Assembly (NCBI RefSeq): GCF_024172085.1 | Contig: NZ_JAMZDZ010000001.1 | Span: 992,001 to 1,056,000 of the forward strand | Length of the DNA: 64,000 nt | Direction of reading: 5' to 3' | Source: Hamadaea flava | GTDB lineage: Bacteria; Actinomycetota; Actinomycetes; Mycobacteriales; Micromonosporaceae | Shown: in pieces, positions 1-8,009 of the stretch | Numbering within the stretch: the stretch's first letter is position 1 | Layout of the letters: each line of letters opens with the position of its first letter | Position numbers and translations under genes: made by a program | Notes under the pieces: model-generated | What the model saw: the letters and a program-made list of their open reading frames with translations, nothing else | What the model was told of the DNA's origin: nothing | Databases searched by the model: none

Positions 1-1
1 T

Positions 2-1459
2 CGCGTACCCGGCAACGGATTCGTCGCGGCGTTGCGCGGGCTGACCCTGGAACTGGCCCCCGGTGAGCGCCTGCTCGTGCACGGCCCGAACGGCTCCGGC
101 AAGACGACACTGCTGCGAGTGCTGGCGGGCGAGGTCTCGCCCAGCGCGGGCACGGTCACGGTCGGCGGCGTCGACCTCGTGGGCGCGCCGCAGGCTGAGA
201 CCGCGCGGCTGCGGTCTCGCGTACTCGGGCTGGTGGATCAGCAGAAGACGCTCATCCCCGAGCTGTCCGTTGTCGACAACATCGCGCTCCAGAGCCGGGT
301 GGGGACGCGGAAGGTCGACAAGCCCCGCGACACCGCGCTCAAGCTCCTCGCGACCTTGGGGCTCACCGACCTGGCGCACCGATCGCCGGGCTCGCTGTCG
401 GGCGGCGAGGCTCAGCGCGTCGCCGTCTGCGCCGCGGTGGCCCACTCCCCGACCCTCGTGCTCGCCGACGAGCCGACCGGCGAACTCGACCGGACCTCGG
501 CCGACGCGATCTACGATCTGCTCGTCGCGGCCACGGCCGCCGTCGGCGCGTCGCTGCTCGTGGTCAGCCACGACGTCCGCGCGGCGCGGATCGCCGACCG
601 GGTGGTCCGGATCCGCGACGGGCGGCTGTCCGAGGAGTGGCGTCCCGGTCAGCCGGAGGACCTGGTCGTCGACGACCGCGGCTGGGTGCGGCTTCCGCTC
701 GCCCTTCATCGGGTACGCCCAGAGCCGCGACCGGACGGGCTGCTGCTTCGTCCGTCCACACCGGTCGAGCAGACGCGACCGGAGTCGGTGTCCGTCGCAC
801 CGCACCCGCCCGGCGACGCCGTCGCCGCGCTTTCGGAGGTGGCGCTGGCCCGGGACGGCCGGGCGATCCTGACCGGACTCTCGTTCGAGGTGCGCGCGAG
901 CGCCTGGACGATCCTCAAGGGACGATCAGGTTCCGGGAAGACGACGTTGCTGCGACTGCTGGCCGGGTTGGAACGGCCGGACTCGGGCCGGGTCGTCGTC
1001 CAGGGCACCGATCTGTCCACTCTCAACCGCACCGAGCTGGCCCGGTTCCGGCGTACCTGGCTGGGCGTCGCCGGACAGCGCGCGGCACTCGTCGAGACGC
1101 TGGACGCCGTGGCCAACCTCCACGTCGCCCGGGAGGCCCGGGGGCTGCCGGAGAATCCGGAGCTGATCGGGCAGCTGATCGCCCGGCTCGGGTTGACCGG
1201 CGTACGCCACCGGCCGGTGGAGACGTTGTCGGGCGGGGAACGCCAGCGGGTCGCCGTGGCGCGGGCGCTGGCCGCCGAGCCGTCGATCGCCGTGTTCGAC
1301 GAGCCGACCTCGCAGCAGGACGAGGCACACGCCGAACTGGTGGCGGCGACCCTGCGGGCGGCGGCGCGGGCCGGGGCGGCGATCGTCGTCGCCACCCACG
1401 ACCCGCTCCTCCTTCAGGCCGCTACGTCATCGGTCGCTTCTGCTCGACCTACTTCTTGA
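2..1459 (+). CDS. ABC transporter ATP-binding protein with two ATPase domains, 5' end outside window
   Basis: The reading frame is open to the left edge, so the start lies upstream; the internal TTG at 32 would cut into the first domain. Two complete nucleotide-binding domains are joined by a charged linker. The first has Walker A GPNGSGKT (bases 83-106), signature LSGGE (395-409) and Walker B with ADEPT. The second has GRSGSGKTT (from about base 920), LSGGERQRV and FDEPTS, and ends in the H-loop ATHD. The LolD/MacB-like motifs suggest an ATPase for a lipoprotein- or peptide-export permease, expected upstream of the window. The last 11 bases overlap the convergent protease gene. Family firm, substrate unknown. 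Confidence 0.85.
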   Translation, partial: RVPGNGFVAALRGLTLELAPGERLLVHGPNGSGKTTLLRVLAGEVSPSAGTVTVGGVDLVGAPQAETARLRSRVLGLVDQQKTLIPELSVVDNIALQSRVGTRKVDKPRDTALKLLATLGLTDLAHRSPGSLSGGEAQRVAVCAAVAHSPTLVLADEPTGELDRTSADAIYDLLVAATAAVGASLLVVSHDVRAARIADRVVRIRDGRLSEEWRPGQPEDLVVDDRGWVRLPLALHRVRPEPRPDGLLLRPSTPVEQTRPESVSVAPHPPGDAVAALSEVALARDGRAILTGLSFEVRASAWTILKGRSGSGKTTLLRLLAGLERPDSGRVVVQGTDLSTLNRTELARFRRTWLGVAGQRAALVETLDAVANLHVAREARGLPENPELIGQLIARLGLTGVRHRPVETLSGGERQRVAVARALAAEPSIAVFDEPTSQQDEAHAELVAATLRAAARAGAAIVVATHDPLLLQAATSSVASARPTS

Positions 1460-4400
1460 CCTGGTACGCCCCGATGATCGTCTGCTCGACGACCACCCCG
1501 GACGCGTCGCTGCCCTGGGCGCGCAGCGAGATCGTGCTGCCCGCCTTCTGCGGCAGGAACGCGTACCAGGCGGGGCCGGCCTGGACGACCAGCACCGAGT
1601 GCCAGGTCTTGCCGCCGTCGGTGGAGTAGTCCACCTTCAGCTTGCGCAGCGGCGCCGTCCCGGAGTCCGGCTGCCCCGCCACCGTGATCGGCACCATCGC
1701 GATCGGCGCCGGCGAGGCCAGCCCGGTGGCGGCGTCGATGTCCGGGGCGAAGCTCACCGAGGTGACCGGCAGGCGGGCGAACCCGGCCAGCGGATCGTCG
1801 CCGACCTCGACGTGCTTCGACCGGAACGACCAGCTCGCAGTGACCTTCGTGGAGAACCGGCTGTCCCGGGTGACCTCGGTGACCACCTTGTAGTTCGCCG
1901 CTTCCGGCGGCACCTCGACGTCGAGGTAGGGATCGGTGGACTCGGCGATCTTCACCCCGTTGCGATAGAGCGTGGACTTCGCCGACGCGTACGCCGAGAA
2001 GCCCGCGTGCCCGGCCCCGTCGCCGAAGGTCGGCGGGCCGATGATCAGCTCGTCGCCGGACCGGACCAGGTATTGGAACGGATACTGGGCCGTGCCGAAC
2101 GCCGGCCCGAACACCGGGGCGTTCCACGACTCGGCGGTGGTGCGGCCCGGCTTGAGGACACGCCGCGGACCCGTCTGGTAGGCCCACTTGCCGCCCTCCG
2201 GATCCGACCAGTCCTGCTCCTGGTACTCGTCCTGCCAGGCGGCGTCACCGTTGAAGTACAGGGTCCGCTGGAACGGTGTCTGGAAGGAGACGCCCATCGA
2301 CCAGCCGCCCCCGAGGGGATCGTTCACCGGTGTCGGATGGCTGAAGACCACCGACTCCAGTCCGGGCGCGTTCTGGTGGTAGGTGGCCTTGACCGTGGCG
2401 AGATCCCGCTTGGCCAGTTGCTTGTCGAGGCCGGTCGGGAAACTCTTCGGGAAGTACCAGGCCAGGTTGTACATGCTGGGCGCGTTGAACAGCGTCCCGT
2501 CCGGCCCCGGCGTCGCCCAGCCCGAGGTGACCGAGCTGGACAGACCCTCCACCGGCGACGGGCCGATCAGCCCGCTGTAAAGCTTGCCGAGGCCCTCGTC
2601 CCCGAGCAGCCCGAAGCCGGCCGCGCTGCCGTTCGGGAAGGTGTACTCGGCGTCCAGGATGGTGGCGACGTTGATCGCGGCCGGATCGGGCACCTTGGTC
2701 CGCACCGGCCGCGCCGTACGCATGTCGAGGACGGCCGTGCCGGTGGCGGCCACGACGAGCTTCGGCTGGATCAGCATCGTGGTCGACCGCTCGTCGAGGT
2801 CGTCCAGCCAGCTGTTGACGAAGTACTCGCCCTTGGGCAGCCGGATGGTCTCCGCACCGCCGCCGAAGAGCACGTATTCACTGACGCCACCGCCGTTGAG
2901 GATCGTCAGGTGGCTGTCGTTCGGCGTACCGTCACGCGAGATGTGCTCGAAGGTGATGTCGTAGCTTTCCACCTCCTTCTCCACGCCGTAGGGGACGCTC
3001 ACGCTCACTCCGGACGCGGTTCCGACGAGCTGGCCGCTGTAGAAGCCGTCAGCAACGTCGGCGCGAGTGTCCGCGGTGAGGGTGACCGATGCCGAACCGC
3101 CGGCGGGGACCGTCACGGTCGGCGCGCTGAGCGAGAACAGCGAGCCCGGGTCGCCGGCCCCCGTTGTGTGCAGGGCCAGGGTCAGCGTTACGTCGGCCGT
3201 CCCGCTGTTGTGATAGGTGACCGTCTTGGTGATCGGGGTGTCGTCGCCGTGCGGCCACGCGGCCAACCCGAAGCTGACGGACGGCGCTTCCGCCGTGATC
3301 GTCTGCCCGATCGCGCGGGCCACATCGACCCGGCCCGCACCCTGACCGAACGCGGCAATCCCGTCCAGCGGCTTGGCCGAGCCCATCAAGGTCGCCTTCA
3401 CCTGCGCCGGAGTCCACTGCGGATGCTCCTGCACCAGCAATGCCGCCGAACCCACGGTATGCGGGGTCGCCATCGACGTGCCCGAGAGCGTCGCGTACGG
3501 CTCGCCGGGGGTGCACAGGAAACCCACCGAGCTGCACGCGGCCACGATGTCCACGCCCGGCGCGGAGATCTCCGGCTTGACCGCCGCGTCGCCGACCCGC
3601 GGGCCTCGGCTGGAGAACTCGGCCAGCTCGTCGGTCTTCGACGTCGCGGCCACCGCCAACGCAGCGTCGGCACTGGCCGGTGAGCCGACCGTCCGGTCAC
3701 CGAACTCGCCGTCGTTGCCCGCCGCGATCACGAACAACGTCCCGTACTGCGCGGTCAGGTCGTTGACCGCCTGCTCCAGCGGATCGATGTCAGGAGTGTC
3801 CGGCCCGCCCAGGCTCAGGTTGACCACGTCGGCGCCCTGCTCGGCCGCCCACTGCATGCCCGCCAGGATCCATGACTCGGCACACCCGACGTCGACGCAG
3901 ATCTTGCCGTTGAGCAGCTGCGCATCCGGGGCGACGCCCTTGTACCTGCCGCCCGACGCCGCACCACTACCCGCGATCGTCGACGCGACATGCGTACCGT
4001 GCCCGACATGATCACGGTCGTCCTCGTCGGGGTAGTCGGCAGCGGCGAAGTTCTGCCGAGCGATCACCTTTCCCGCCAGATCCGGGTGGGTCTCGTCGAT
4101 GCCGGTGTCCAGCACCGCCACCTTCACCCCAGCCCCGGTGTAGCCGGCCTGCCAGGCCGTAGGCGCCCCGATCAGCGGAACGCTGACGTCCAGCGTCGGC
4201 TTGCGTACCCCATCGAGCCAGATCTTCGCCGTGGCCAGCGGCTGAGCCGCGAGCCGCGAGTCCGAACCGGTCAGGCCCTTCCACAGGGTGCCGAGCTTGC
4301 CCTTGTCAGCTCGCCCGGCCGAGCCGTGCACCGCCTTGAGCGAGCGGGTCAGCTTCAGACCGGTGTCGGCCGGTGGCGCGGACTTGGCCGTCACGATCAG

Positions 4401-4805
4401 CGGCAGATCGACCCGGCGATCGTCGTAACGGAACTGGATCAGCGCGGTGACGTCGAACAACCGCGAGTCCAGTCGGCCCGCCGCCAGCAACGGCCGGGCA
4501 TCGGACGGAATGACGTGCAGATGACCTTTCGACTGGTAACTCGCGAACGTGATGTGATCGCGGCCGTTCCCTCGGATCACGCTGATGCGCCCGGAGTCGG
4601 CGACGCGCAGAACGTCGCCGGTGATCAGCGTGACGGTGTGAGCCCGGCCCGGAAGCGTGGCACGGATGCCCCCGTTGGTCGTGGCGGTCGGGTTTGCGTT
4701 GACGGGTCCGGACGGCGCCGCCCCGGCGGGTACCCCGCCGACCAGCACCGCCAGCGCGAAGGCGGCCGCCAGAACGCGGCTTCCTTCTCGTCGGTGTCGA
4801 AGCAT
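1449..4805 (-). CDS. Secreted S8 (subtilisin-family) serine protease, large multidomain
   Basis: An 1118-residue exported endopeptidase. The start at 4805 is chosen because GGGGAGGTC directly precedes the ATG and a classical signal peptide follows (MLRHRREG, a hydrophobic stretch, then PAGAAP). Catalytic triad: Asp233 in VLDTGID, His269 in HGTHVAS, Ser444 in SGTSMATPH. A propeptide-like region precedes the protease domain, and about 650 residues of beta-rich C-terminal domains follow. Use of the longer upstream frame would remove the signal peptide from the N-terminus, so it is disfavoured. A perfect palindrome lies just upstream of the ribosome site. The natural substrate is not evident; extracellular protein degradation is the family role. 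Confidence 0.93.
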   Translation of the reverse strand: MLRHRREGSRVLAAAFALAVLVGGVPAGAAPSGPVNANPTATTNGGIRATLPGRAHTVTLITGDVLRVADSGRISVIRGNGRDHITFASYQSKGHLHVIPSDARPLLAAGRLDSRLFDVTALIQFRYDDRRVDLPLIVTAKSAPPADTGLKLTRSLKAVHGSAGRADKGKLGTLWKGLTGSDSRLAAQPLATAKIWLDGVRKPTLDVSVPLIGAPTAWQAGYTGAGVKVAVLDTGIDETHPDLAGKVIARQNFAAADYPDEDDRDHVGHGTHVASTIAGSGAASGGRYKGVAPDAQLLNGKICVDVGCAESWILAGMQWAAEQGADVVNLSLGGPDTPDIDPLEQAVNDLTAQYGTLFVIAAGNDGEFGDRTVGSPASADAALAVAATSKTDELAEFSSRGPRVGDAAVKPEISAPGVDIVAACSSVGFLCTPGEPYATLSGTSMATPHTVGSAALLVQEHPQWTPAQVKATLMGSAKPLDGIAAFGQGAGRVDVARAIGQTITAEAPSVSFGLAAWPHGDDTPITKTVTYHNSGTADVTLTLALHTTGAGDPGSLFSLSAPTVTVPAGGSASVTLTADTRADVADGFYSGQLVGTASGVSVSVPYGVEKEVESYDITFEHISRDGTPNDSHLTILNGGGVSEYVLFGGGAETIRLPKGEYFVNSWLDDLDERSTTMLIQPKLVVAATGTAVLDMRTARPVRTKVPDPAAINVATILDAEYTFPNGSAAGFGLLGDEGLGKLYSGLIGPSPVEGLSSSVTSGWATPGPDGTLFNAPSMYNLAWYFPKSFPTGLDKQLAKRDLATVKATYHQNAPGLESVVFSHPTPVNDPLGGGWSMGVSFQTPFQRTLYFNGDAAWQDEYQEQDWSDPEGGKWAYQTGPRRVLKPGRTTAESWNAPVFGPAFGTAQYPFQYLVRSGDELIIGPPTFGDGAGHAGFSAYASAKSTLYRNGVKIAESTDPYLDVEVPPEAANYKVVTEVTRDSRFSTKVTASWSFRSKHVEVGDDPLAGFARLPVTSVSFAPDIDAATGLASPAPIAMVPITVAGQPDSGTAPLRKLKVDYSTDGGKTWHSVLVVQAGPAWYAFLPQKAGSTISLRAQGSDASGVVVEQTIIGAYQVKK

Positions 4806-4826
4806 GACCTCCCCTATCCGTGTAAT

Positions 4827-4850
4827 GGCATCCATGAGTTCATGGATGCC
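4827..4850. promoter_or_regulatory. Perfect 24-bp palindrome in front of the S8 protease
   Basis: Arms GGCATCCATGA and TCATGGATGCC are perfect 11-bp inverted repeats separated by GT. The element ends 21 bp before the protease start codon, immediately upstream of its Shine-Dalgarno sequence. The placement suits a repressor operator or an mRNA hairpin affecting translation. Neither role is proven and no cognate regulator is adjacent. Confidence 0.6.
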
Positions 4851-5017
4851 TGCACTCCGGAAGACGCCACTAATGGAGATCGCGTTGCACCGGAAACGGG
4901 CCAATTTCGCCTGCGCCCTAGTCGATCCGCGTTACGGGCAAGTGCCTGAAATATTCAAATGTGGTTGCGGGTCTTCCGGAGGAAGAGTCATCCGAGATAC
5001 AGTCCTTCGCAATAGCG

Positions 5018-5031
5018 TGGGAACGCTCCCA
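5018..5031. promoter_or_regulatory. CebR-type operator 1 upstream of GH1 beta-glucosidase
   Basis: TGGGAACGCTCCCA differs by one base from the CebR consensus TGGGAGCGCTCCCA known in Streptomyces cellulose/cellobiose regulation. It is paired with a second site 88 bp downstream. A LacI-family repressor released by cello-oligosaccharides is the expected ligand. No cebR gene lies in the window. Confidence 0.85.
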
Positions 5032-5105
5032 CGGCCGGCGGCAAAGACTGGATCGCAGCGCAACACTGCGACCCGGTCGCAGATAAGGCGACGCCCGGCC
5101 GAACG

Positions 5106-5119
5106 TGGGAGCGTTCCCA
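5106..5119. promoter_or_regulatory. CebR-type operator 2 upstream of GH1 beta-glucosidase
   Basis: TGGGAGCGTTCCCA differs by one base from the CebR consensus and ends 40 bp before the beta-glucosidase start. With the site at 5018 it forms a two-operator control region, which could allow cooperative or looping repression. Confidence 0.87.
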
Positions 5120-5159
5120 CATACACTACGTCCAAGGTCCACAACTGAAGGAGTCGACC

Positions 5160-6647
5160 ATGCCGGTGCTCACCCGCCGGAGGCTGCTGGAAGGGGCCGC
5201 GGCGTCGGCCTACAGCGCGGCGGTCACCACGGCCCGCACGACCGGCGCGGCGGCAGCCGCGGCGGCTGTAGGCACAACCGTGGCCGCCTGCGACGACAGC
5301 CCCGGGCAGCCCATCCCCGAACCCACCCTCGGGCTGAGCTTCCCCACGGGATTCGTGTGGGGCGCCGCGACGTCGGCGTACCAGATCGAGGGCGCCGCCG
5401 CGGAGGACGGCCGGACGCCGTCCGTGTGGGACACGTTCAGCCACACGCCCGGCAAGGTCCGCAACGGCGACACCGGCGACGTGGCCGCCGACCACTATCA
5501 CCGGTTCGCGGCCGACCTCGACCTGATGAAGTCCATCGGTCTGTCCTCCTACCGGTTCTCCATCTCGTGGCCGCGGGTGATCCGCGACGGGAAGGGCCCG
5601 ATCAACCAGCAGGGCCTGGACTTCTACAAGCGACTCGTCGACGGCCTGCACGAGCGCGGCATCACCCCGATGGCGACCCTCTACCACTGGGACACCCCAC
5701 AGGCGCTGCAGGACGCGGGCGGCTGGGAGAACCGCGACACCGCCTACCGCTTCGCCGAGTACGCCGCCGCCGTGACCGAGGCGCTCGGCGAGTCGGTGCC
5801 GACCTGGCTGACGCTCAACGAGCCGAAGACGGTCGTGCAGAACGGCTACCTCAACGGCGGGCACGCCCCGGGCTTCCGCGACCCGTCGAAGGCGTACGTG
5901 GTGGCGCACCACCTGATGCTCGCGCACGGCCTGGCGGTGGAGGCCGCGCGCCCGCACATCGGCGGTGGCCGGATCGGCCCGGCGCTGAACCTGCACCCGT
6001 GCTACCCGGCCGACGAGAGCCCGGAGGCCGCCGAGCAGACGCACCTGATGGACGGCTACGAGAACCGGCTCTACCTCGACCCGGTGTTCCGGGGCGAGTA
6101 CCCCCGGGACACCCTCGAGTCGATCGCCGAGTTCAGCCCGATGGCGAAGTACATCAAGGACGGCGACCTGAAGATCATCTCGGCGCCGATCGACGTGCTG
6201 GCGGTGCAGTACTACACGCCGATCTACGTGACGGCCACCGGCGGCACCGTCCAGAAGCACCCGCTGACCGAGGCGTTCTGGCAGCAGATCTACCCCCGCG
6301 GCCTGACCGACATCCTGGTCCGCGTCAAGAAGGACTACGGCGACGTGCCGTTGACCATCACCGAGAACGGCCTGCCCACGCCCGACCAGCTCGGCGAGGA
6401 CGGCAAGGTCGACGACGCGGGCCGGATCGCCTTCCTGCGCGACCACTTCGCCGCCGCGCACGCCGCGATCGCCCAGGGCGTACGCCTGGAGAGCTACCAC
6501 GTGTGGTCCTTCATGGACAACTTCGAGTGGCAGGAAGGCTACGAGCAGCGCTGGGGCCTCATCTACGTGGACTACCCCACGCAGCGGCGGATTCCTAAGC
6601 GCAGCGCGCTGTGGTACTCCGACGTGATCCACGCCAACAAGGTCTGA
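5160..6647 (+). CDS. GH1 family beta-glucosidase, Tat-exported lipoprotein
   Basis: A 495-residue enzyme that hydrolyses cellobiose or other beta-glucosides. The N-terminus has a twin-arginine stretch (TRRRLLE), an alanine-rich hydrophobic segment and a lipobox-like VAAC (Cys about residue 39), so it is probably a membrane-anchored lipoprotein exported folded. Catalytic residues are visible: acid/base Glu221 in TLNEP and nucleophile Glu402 in ITENG. A GGAG precedes the ATG by about 7 bases. Two CebR-type operators upstream imply induction by cello-oligosaccharides together with the GH6 cellulase at 33 kb. Most CebR-controlled BglC enzymes are cytoplasmic, so the export signal is noteworthy. 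Confidence 0.93.
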   Translation: MPVLTRRRLLEGAAASAYSAAVTTARTTGAAAAAAAVGTTVAACDDSPGQPIPEPTLGLSFPTGFVWGAATSAYQIEGAAAEDGRTPSVWDTFSHTPGKVRNGDTGDVAADHYHRFAADLDLMKSIGLSSYRFSISWPRVIRDGKGPINQQGLDFYKRLVDGLHERGITPMATLYHWDTPQALQDAGGWENRDTAYRFAEYAAAVTEALGESVPTWLTLNEPKTVVQNGYLNGGHAPGFRDPSKAYVVAHHLMLAHGLAVEAARPHIGGGRIGPALNLHPCYPADESPEAAEQTHLMDGYENRLYLDPVFRGEYPRDTLESIAEFSPMAKYIKDGDLKIISAPIDVLAVQYYTPIYVTATGGTVQKHPLTEAFWQQIYPRGLTDILVRVKKDYGDVPLTITENGLPTPDQLGEDGKVDDAGRIAFLRDHFAAAHAAIAQGVRLESYHVWSFMDNFEWQEGYEQRWGLIYVDYPTQRRIPKRSALWYSDVIHANKV

Positions 6648-6664
6648 TCCACCGGTTCGGCCCG

Positions 6665-6695
6665 GGAGCCTCGGTCACTTGGTGGCCGAGGCTCC
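6665..6695. terminator. Bidirectional hairpin between GH1 and cvnD
   Basis: Perfect 10-bp stem GGAGCCTCGG / CCGAGGCTCC with an 11-base loop that contains the stop codon of the minus-strand gene. It lies at the tail-to-tail junction, so it can serve both transcripts. There is no strong T-tract. Confidence 0.6.
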
Positions 6696-7262
6696 TCCCG
6701 TACGCAGGATGTATTCCAGCAGCGTGATCAGCACTTCCTTGACCGATTCCCGTTCCCGGGCGTCGCAGAGCACCACCGGGACGTGCTGCTCCAGGTCCAG
6801 CGCCGTACGCACCTGGGTCGAGGTGTGCGTACGCACCCCGTCGAAGCAGTTGACCGCCACCATGAACGGTGTGCCTCGCCGCTCGAAGTAGTCGATGACG
6901 TTGAAGCTGTCGGCCAGCCGCCGGGTGTCGGCCATGACGACCGCGCCGAGGCTGCCCGAGGCCAGCTCGTCCCACAGGAACATGAACCGGTCCTGGCCGG
7001 GGGTGCCGAACAGGTAGAGCACCAGATGCGGGGCGATGGTGATGCGGCCGAAGTCCATCGCCACCGTCGTGGTCCGCTTGGCCTCCACCCCGTTGATGTC
7101 GTCCGTTTCCTCCCCCGCGCTGGTCAGCACCTCTTCGGTCCGCAGCGGGCTGATCTCGCTGACCGAGGACACCAGCGTCGTCTTGCCGACCCCGAAGCCG
7201 CCCGCGATGAGGATCTTCAGCGCCTGCGGCACCGCCGTCCGCTCAGATCGTCCGGAGGCCAT
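6675..7262 (-). CDS. cvnD: Conservon GTPase (CvnD-like ATP/GTP-binding protein)
   Basis: A 195-residue small Ras/Arf-like GTPase. It has a P-loop GGFGVGKTT near residue 21, a switch/G3-like region (LFGTPGQDR) and the ending typical of conservon GTPases. It is the last gene of a four-gene minus-strand operon and its start overlaps the end of the DUF742 gene by 20 bp. In Streptomyces, CvnA-D form a membrane complex reminiscent of eukaryotic G-protein signalling that influences development and secondary metabolism. Which cvn set this matches cannot be decided from sequence alone. Confidence 0.9.
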   Translation of the reverse strand: MASGRSERTAVPQALKILIAGGFGVGKTTLVSSVSEISPLRTEEVLTSAGEETDDINGVEAKRTTTVAMDFGRITIAPHLVLYLFGTPGQDRFMFLWDELASGSLGAVVMADTRRLADSFNVIDYFERRGTPFMVAVNCFDGVRTHTSTQVRTALDLEQHVPVVLCDARERESVKEVLITLLEYILRTGGASATK

Positions 7263-7611
7263 GGATCACCGCCTGGAGCAGCTGCTCGGTCGGACCGTCG
7301 GGAGTGGACGGGGGGTCGTAGCGCTCGATGAGGCCCTCGGCGTGCAGGTCGGCCAGCAGGACCCGGACCACGCCGAGTGGGAGGTCGACGACGGCCGCCA
7401 CCTCCACCACCGCGCAGGGCCGCTCGGCGGCGGCGAGGATGGCCCGCTTCTCCGGAGTCTGTGCCTGGGCCGGGTCGTCGACGGTCGCCACGACGTGGGC
7501 GATGAGGTCGAAGCCTGCGGGGTCGACCCGGCCGCCGGTGATCGCGTAGGGACGGACGACCGGACCGGCCTCTTCGTCGAGCCAGTCGGACTCCCAGTCC
7601 TCCGCGTTCAC
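7243..7611 (-). CDS. cvnC: DUF742 protein (CvnC)
   Basis: A 122-residue DUF742 protein with a winged-helix-like C-terminal part (VVDLPLGVVRVLLADLHAEGLI). The GTG start at 7611 is chosen because it overlaps the stop of the upstream roadblock gene in a GTGA junction (7608-7611), indicating translational coupling; longer versions would run through that gene. It is an adaptor linking the kinase and roadblock subunits to the GTPase in the conservon complex. The reading frame contains the usual VRPYAITGGR segment. Confidence 0.9.
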   Translation of the reverse strand: MNAEDWESDWLDEEAGPVVRPYAITGGRVDPAGFDLIAHVVATVDDPAQAQTPEKRAILAAAERPCAVVEVAAVVDLPLGVVRVLLADLHAEGLIERYDPPSTPDGPTEQLLQAVIHGLRTI

Positions 7612-8009
7612 CGCGCTCCAGTCGCCAGGTGCTCGCCCACCCGGGTGACCATCAGTTCGGCCTCGTACGCCAGCAGCCCGAGATCGGTGTCGGCGCCGGT
7701 CAGCACGGCCAGACAGGTGCGGTGGCCGGCGTCCGAGATGAGCAGGTACGCCGTGTCGAACTCCACCACGGTGGACCGGACGGCGCCGCCCTCGAACCGG
7801 CGGCCCGCGCCCCGGGCCAGGCTGGCCAGGCCGGCAGCGGCCGCTGCCAGGTGATCCGCCTCGTCCGCGTCGAACTTCGCGTCGCGGCCGAGTACGAGAC
7901 CGTCGACCGACAGCAGGACCGCGTGCCGGGCGGCGGGCACCTTGCCCACGAGGTCGTCGAGCAACCACCCGAGTCCGGTCGGCGCGGCGGTGTCGCTGGT
8001 GGACGTCAT
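7608..8009 (-). CDS. cvnB: Roadblock/LC7 domain protein (CvnB)
   Basis: A 133-residue roadblock/LC7 fold protein with the typical GLGWLLDDL and SVDGLVLGRD segments. Such proteins often act as regulators of small GTPases. The ATG overlaps the stop codon of the histidine-kinase gene (ATGA, 8006-8009), and its own stop overlaps the next start, so all four cvn genes are translationally coupled. Partner inferred from context: CvnD. Confidence 0.92.
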   Translation of the reverse strand: MTSTSDTAAPTGLGWLLDDLVGKVPAARHAVLLSVDGLVLGRDAKFDADEADHLAAAAAGLASLARGAGRRFEGGAVRSTVVEFDTAYLLISDAGHRTCLAVLTGADTDLGLLAYEAELMVTRVGEHLATGAR

